Shown here piece by piece: positions 6,421 to 8,552 of a stretch of 8,552 nucleotides of DNA (position 1 is the stretch's first letter; each line of letters opens with the position of its first letter). Source of the stretch: Anaerofilum sp. (lineage in GTDB: Bacteria; Bacillota; Clostridia; Oscillospirales; Ruminococcaceae); NCBI GenBank assembly GCA_020024115.1, contig JAHHUF010000073.1, positions 1 through 8,552 on the forward strand, read 5' to 3'. The position numbers were made by a program, and so were the translations under genes. A model generated the notes under the pieces. That model saw nothing but the letters and a program-made list of their open reading frames with translations. It had not been told where the DNA came from and made no database searches.

Positions 6421-7671
6421 ATGCAGTATAAACACAAGTTGCGTGTTGTCTGCTGTGCATTGGCTGCTGCCTGTTGTATTTCTATGACAGGTGTATCTCA
6501 TATTACATTTGCAGATGAATCGTCCGAACTTGCCAACCAATTGGAGCAAGCGGAACAAAATAAAAAACAAGCCGAAAAAGAACTTGCACAAGCAAAGGAA
6601 AACTCCAAAAAAGAGCAGGCTGTGAGTGTTTCCTTGAAAAATGATGAAAAGGCTTTGCGTGGTCAAATTACCAATATCGTTGGACAGATTTCCCAAAAAG
6701 AAGCAGAAATTGCAGAAAAGCAAAATCAAATTGCTGCCAAGCAGCAAGAAATTGACCAAAAGCAGGTGGATATTGAGCAAAAACAGGCAGATATTGACAC
6801 TCGCTGGGGCAATTTTAAAGAGCGTGTAGCTGCCATTCAGGTGATGCAGTCAGGCGGAAGTATTGCTTTGCTGGGCAAAGCTACCAATATTTCCAGTTTC
6901 CTTACATACTCTGATAACTTGCAAGAAATTTCTAAATATGACCGTCAAGTGATGGACGAAATGGCAGCCGAAAAGGCAGCACTGCAAGAACTGAAAACAC
7001 AACTGGAAATTCAGCAAAACGAATTGAAAACTGCACAAACGAATTTGGAATCACAAAAAATCAGTATGCAGAACAAAAAATCCGAATTGGATGCCACAAA
7101 ACAGGCTTTATCGGTACAAATTCAGCAGCAAGATGAAAAAGTCAGCGAAGCCACTGCCGATGTGCAAGCTGCAAAGGCAGAGTATGAGGCAGCCTATGCA
7201 ATCTGGAAAAAAGCACAGGCGGAATTTGACCGTCTTGCCAACAGCAACCCTGGTGCTGGTGTAATTGGTGATGGCAGTGTGATGTGGCCTTTGCCCGGAT
7301 ATACCCGCTTGTCCAGCTATTTCGGCGAAGACCGTGAACTGTGGCCCGGCTACTGGAGCAAGGGGCATGGTGGTGTGGACATTCCTGCACCAGCTGGCAC
7401 ACCCATTCGTGTATTCAAATCCGGCACTGTTTACAACAGCTATTTCAGCCCCAGCTATGGCAATGTAGTGATGGTTGACCACGGCAATGGACTGGTAAGC
7501 ATCTATGGTCACATGACTGCTCGTATGGCAAGTGTGGGAAGTGTTGTGAATGTGGGCGATATTATTGGCACAGTTGGAAGCACCGGGCAATCTACAGGCA
7601 ACCATCTCCATTTTGAAATCCGGCAAAATGGCTCTCGTGTTAACCCACTGAATTATGTTTCTCCATCATAA
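6421..7671 (+). CDS. secreted M23 peptidoglycan endopeptidase with CwlO/EnvC-like coiled coil
   Basis: Exported murein hydrolase or hydrolase activator that cleaves peptide cross-links outside the membrane. From the ATG at 6421 it has 416 residues. Residues 1-31 are a signal peptide: basic MQYKHKLR, a Cys/Ala-rich hydrophobic core, likely cleavage after ITFA. Residues 33-130 and 170-275 are long Lys/Glu/Gln/Ala coiled coils. Between them, a segment ending in SIALLGKATNISSFLTYSDN (147-166) resembles the hinge of EnvC/CwlO-type proteins that dock on FtsEX. The C-terminal M23 domain (about 285-412) keeps all catalytic residues: His316 and Asp320 (HGGVD), His364 (YGHM), His395 and His397 (HLH). 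So it should be an active zinc enzyme rather than a degenerate activator. An in-frame ATG at 6385 lies before AAGGAGG (6404-6410) and is not the start, since the signal peptide begins cleanly at 6421. It has a strong promoter upstream and a hairpin terminator downstream, hence a single-gene unit. No ftsEX is nearby. Confidence 0.92.
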   Translation: MQYKHKLRVVCCALAAACCISMTGVSHITFADESSELANQLEQAEQNKKQAEKELAQAKENSKKEQAVSVSLKNDEKALRGQITNIVGQISQKEAEIAEKQNQIAAKQQEIDQKQVDIEQKQADIDTRWGNFKERVAAIQVMQSGGSIALLGKATNISSFLTYSDNLQEISKYDRQVMDEMAAEKAALQELKTQLEIQQNELKTAQTNLESQKISMQNKKSELDATKQALSVQIQQQDEKVSEATADVQAAKAEYEAAYAIWKKAQAEFDRLANSNPGAGVIGDGSVMWPLPGYTRLSSYFGEDRELWPGYWSKGHGGVDIPAPAGTPIRVFKSGTVYNSYFSPSYGNVVMVDHGNGLVSIYGHMTARMASVGSVVNVGDIIGTVGSTGQSTGNHLHFEIRQNGSRVNPLNYVSPS

Positions 7672-7680
7672 AACAAAAGT

Positions 7681-7712
7681 GCGCATACTGTCAAAACAGT
7701 ATGCGCTTTTTT
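7681..7712. terminator. intrinsic terminator shared by convergent genes
   Basis: GCGCATACTGT (7681-7691) pairs perfectly with ACAGTATGCGC (7696-7706) over a 4-base CAAA loop, followed by TTTTTT (7707-7712): a strong terminator for the M23 gene. On the minus strand the same hairpin is followed by ACTTTTGTTTT, so it can also end the VanZ-RDD gene, whose stop codon (7711-7713) overlaps the T-run. Confidence 0.93.
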
Positions 7713-8552
7713 ATTCTTCTGTTGTCACTTGGTATACCCAATCATCTTGATTTTCATTTTCTTCTGGTTCTGAAACCTGATTTTCTTCTTCAAAATAAGT
7801 TTTGGAAGAAATTGTACTAACCAAAAAGGTTCCTGACATCACTTCATAGTAATATCGTTTTTCAGAATTAAACAGCTTTTGAACACTTTGAAGCACCAAT
7901 GTAAGAATACAAATCAATGTGACAAACTCCATAATATTTCCAACAGTAACAACACCTTTTATAATAACTTGAGGAACTTTTTCATGAATTTTTGACTCAA
8001 CCAGCCACAAACCCATTGTAGAAAAAACAGGAAGATATAACAGCCCTGCCCGAACAATATAACGCCAAACAGATGATTTCTCACCATTTTTATCAATAAT
8101 TTTAAAACTGCACAGATAGCTTCCGATTGTATAGCCTTTGGTAAGAATTGGCACCAACACAAAATAAATTAGCCCACACAACCAAAATGGTACAACAGCT
8201 CCCAAAAACAGGCTTGCTCCCAAGCCAATACCAACCACTGCCCAGTCCAACAAAAAGGCTAAACTGCGCCTTAAAATGGAAATTTTCTCCCCACGCTTAT
8301 ATGCAATTTCGTCCATCTTTGCTTTCGTAGGCAGGAAAAACACCAACAGCGGTGTGACCCAAAACCCAATTAAAGTTCCTGTTGTATTTCCAATCAGGTC
8401 TGACATATCAAACAAGCGGTATGGTCTGGGATAAATTCCATATAAGGCAGTCACTTGAGTCAGTTCAAAAAACAAGCTCAATCCAAACCCTGCAACGGTT
8501 GTCTGCCACCAATTCCGCTGAAAATAATACCGCAGATATACACCAAAAGGAA
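7711..8552 (-). CDS. VanZ-RDD fusion membrane protein (5' end beyond window)
   Basis: The frame stays open to the window edge; 279 residues are visible and the start is missing (a TTG at 8481 is an internal Leu). Counting from the edge, residues 1-72 are the end of a VanZ domain: YLRYYFQRNWW, then LFFELTQ (26-32, Glu and Gln conserved), YRLFDMSDLIGNTTGTLIG (44-62), ending in a membrane helix. Residues 94-245 are an RDD domain: RRSLAFLLDW (Arg95, Asp102) opens the first helix, GYTIGSYLCSFKIIDKNG (139-156) is the central block, and YYEVMSGTFLVST (234-246) its end. Several hydrophobic helices lie between. The last 30 residues are an acidic cytoplasmic-type tail. VanZ was named from teicoplanin resistance in the Tn1546 vanA cluster, but most chromosomal homologues have no known resistance role; RDD proteins are poorly characterised and some have been linked to ion transport. 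The two domains in one chain are known from other Bacillota. No vanHAX genes are present, so resistance should not be inferred. Confidence 0.85.
   Translation of the reverse strand, partial: PFGVYLRYYFQRNWWQTTVAGFGLSLFFELTQVTALYGIYPRPYRLFDMSDLIGNTTGTLIGFWVTPLLVFFLPTKAKMDEIAYKRGEKISILRRSLAFLLDWAVVGIGLGASLFLGAVVPFWLCGLIYFVLVPILTKGYTIGSYLCSFKIIDKNGEKSSVWRYIVRAGLLYLPVFSTMGLWLVESKIHEKVPQVIIKGVVTVGNIMEFVTLICILTLVLQSVQKLFNSEKRYYYEVMSGTFLVSTISSKTYFEEENQVSEPEENENQDDWVYQVTTEE

Noticed and set aside
8479..8481. TTG as the start codon of the minus-strand membrane protein
   Set aside because: The same frame continues open to the window edge with VanZ-like sequence (YLRYYFQRNWW), so the gene is partial and the TTG codes an internal leucine.
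7711..8552. Glycopeptide resistance locus because of the VanZ domain
   Set aside because: No vanH, vanA/B, vanX or vanRS genes are present, and most chromosomal VanZ-family proteins are not resistance genes.
1..8552. Mobile element, phage or defence island
   Set aside because: There is no transposase, integrase, terminal repeat or target-site duplication, and base composition and ribosome binding sites look uniform across the window.

Overview
The window reads as a chromosomal housekeeping segment of a low-GC, Gram-positive-type anaerobe, most likely a clostridial Bacillota (an Oscillospiraceae/Ruminococcaceae-like gut organism is my guess, not proven). Pointers are strong AGGAGG ribosome binding sites before almost every gene, use of TTG and GTG starts, a CwlO/EnvC-type M23 hydrolase, a VanZ-RDD membrane protein and a short clostridial-style TtcA-like protein. 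There is no rRNA, tRNA, CRISPR array, transposase, integrase or phage gene. No intergenic gap exceeds 300 bases.

Layout. Bases 1-219 are a very T-rich leader, with a possible weak terminator for an unseen upstream gene and an extended -10 promoter. Bases 220-3023 form a tight three-gene plus-strand operon: a TtcA-like tRNA thiolation enzyme, alanine racemase (alr; overlaps the previous stop by one base) and a DUF2262-like protein of unknown function (TTG start, 15 bases after alr). Bases 3059-5716 form a second plus-strand unit with its own promoter: a nicotinamidase-like cysteine hydrolase, the elongation factor LepA/EF4 (GTG start) and a 65-residue membrane-anchored acidic protein. Next comes a single small membrane-anchored DUF3592-like protein (5893-6249). 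Then a near-consensus sigma-A promoter, overlapped by a 20-bp perfect inverted repeat, drives a secreted M23 peptidoglycan hydrolase with a CwlO/EnvC-like coiled-coil region (6421-7671). A hairpin terminator that can work in both directions separates this from a convergent minus-strand VanZ-RDD membrane protein, whose 5' end is cut off by the window edge.

The genes cover two themes: the cell envelope (D-alanine supply, peptidoglycan cleavage, VanZ/RDD membrane protein, two small membrane-anchored proteins) and translation (tRNA thiolation, LepA). I see no coherent new multi-gene system. The most unusual signal is the inverted repeat that embeds the -10 element and predicted start site of the M23 gene. 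After that come the DUF2262-like protein tied to alr, and the small protein sitting directly behind lepA.
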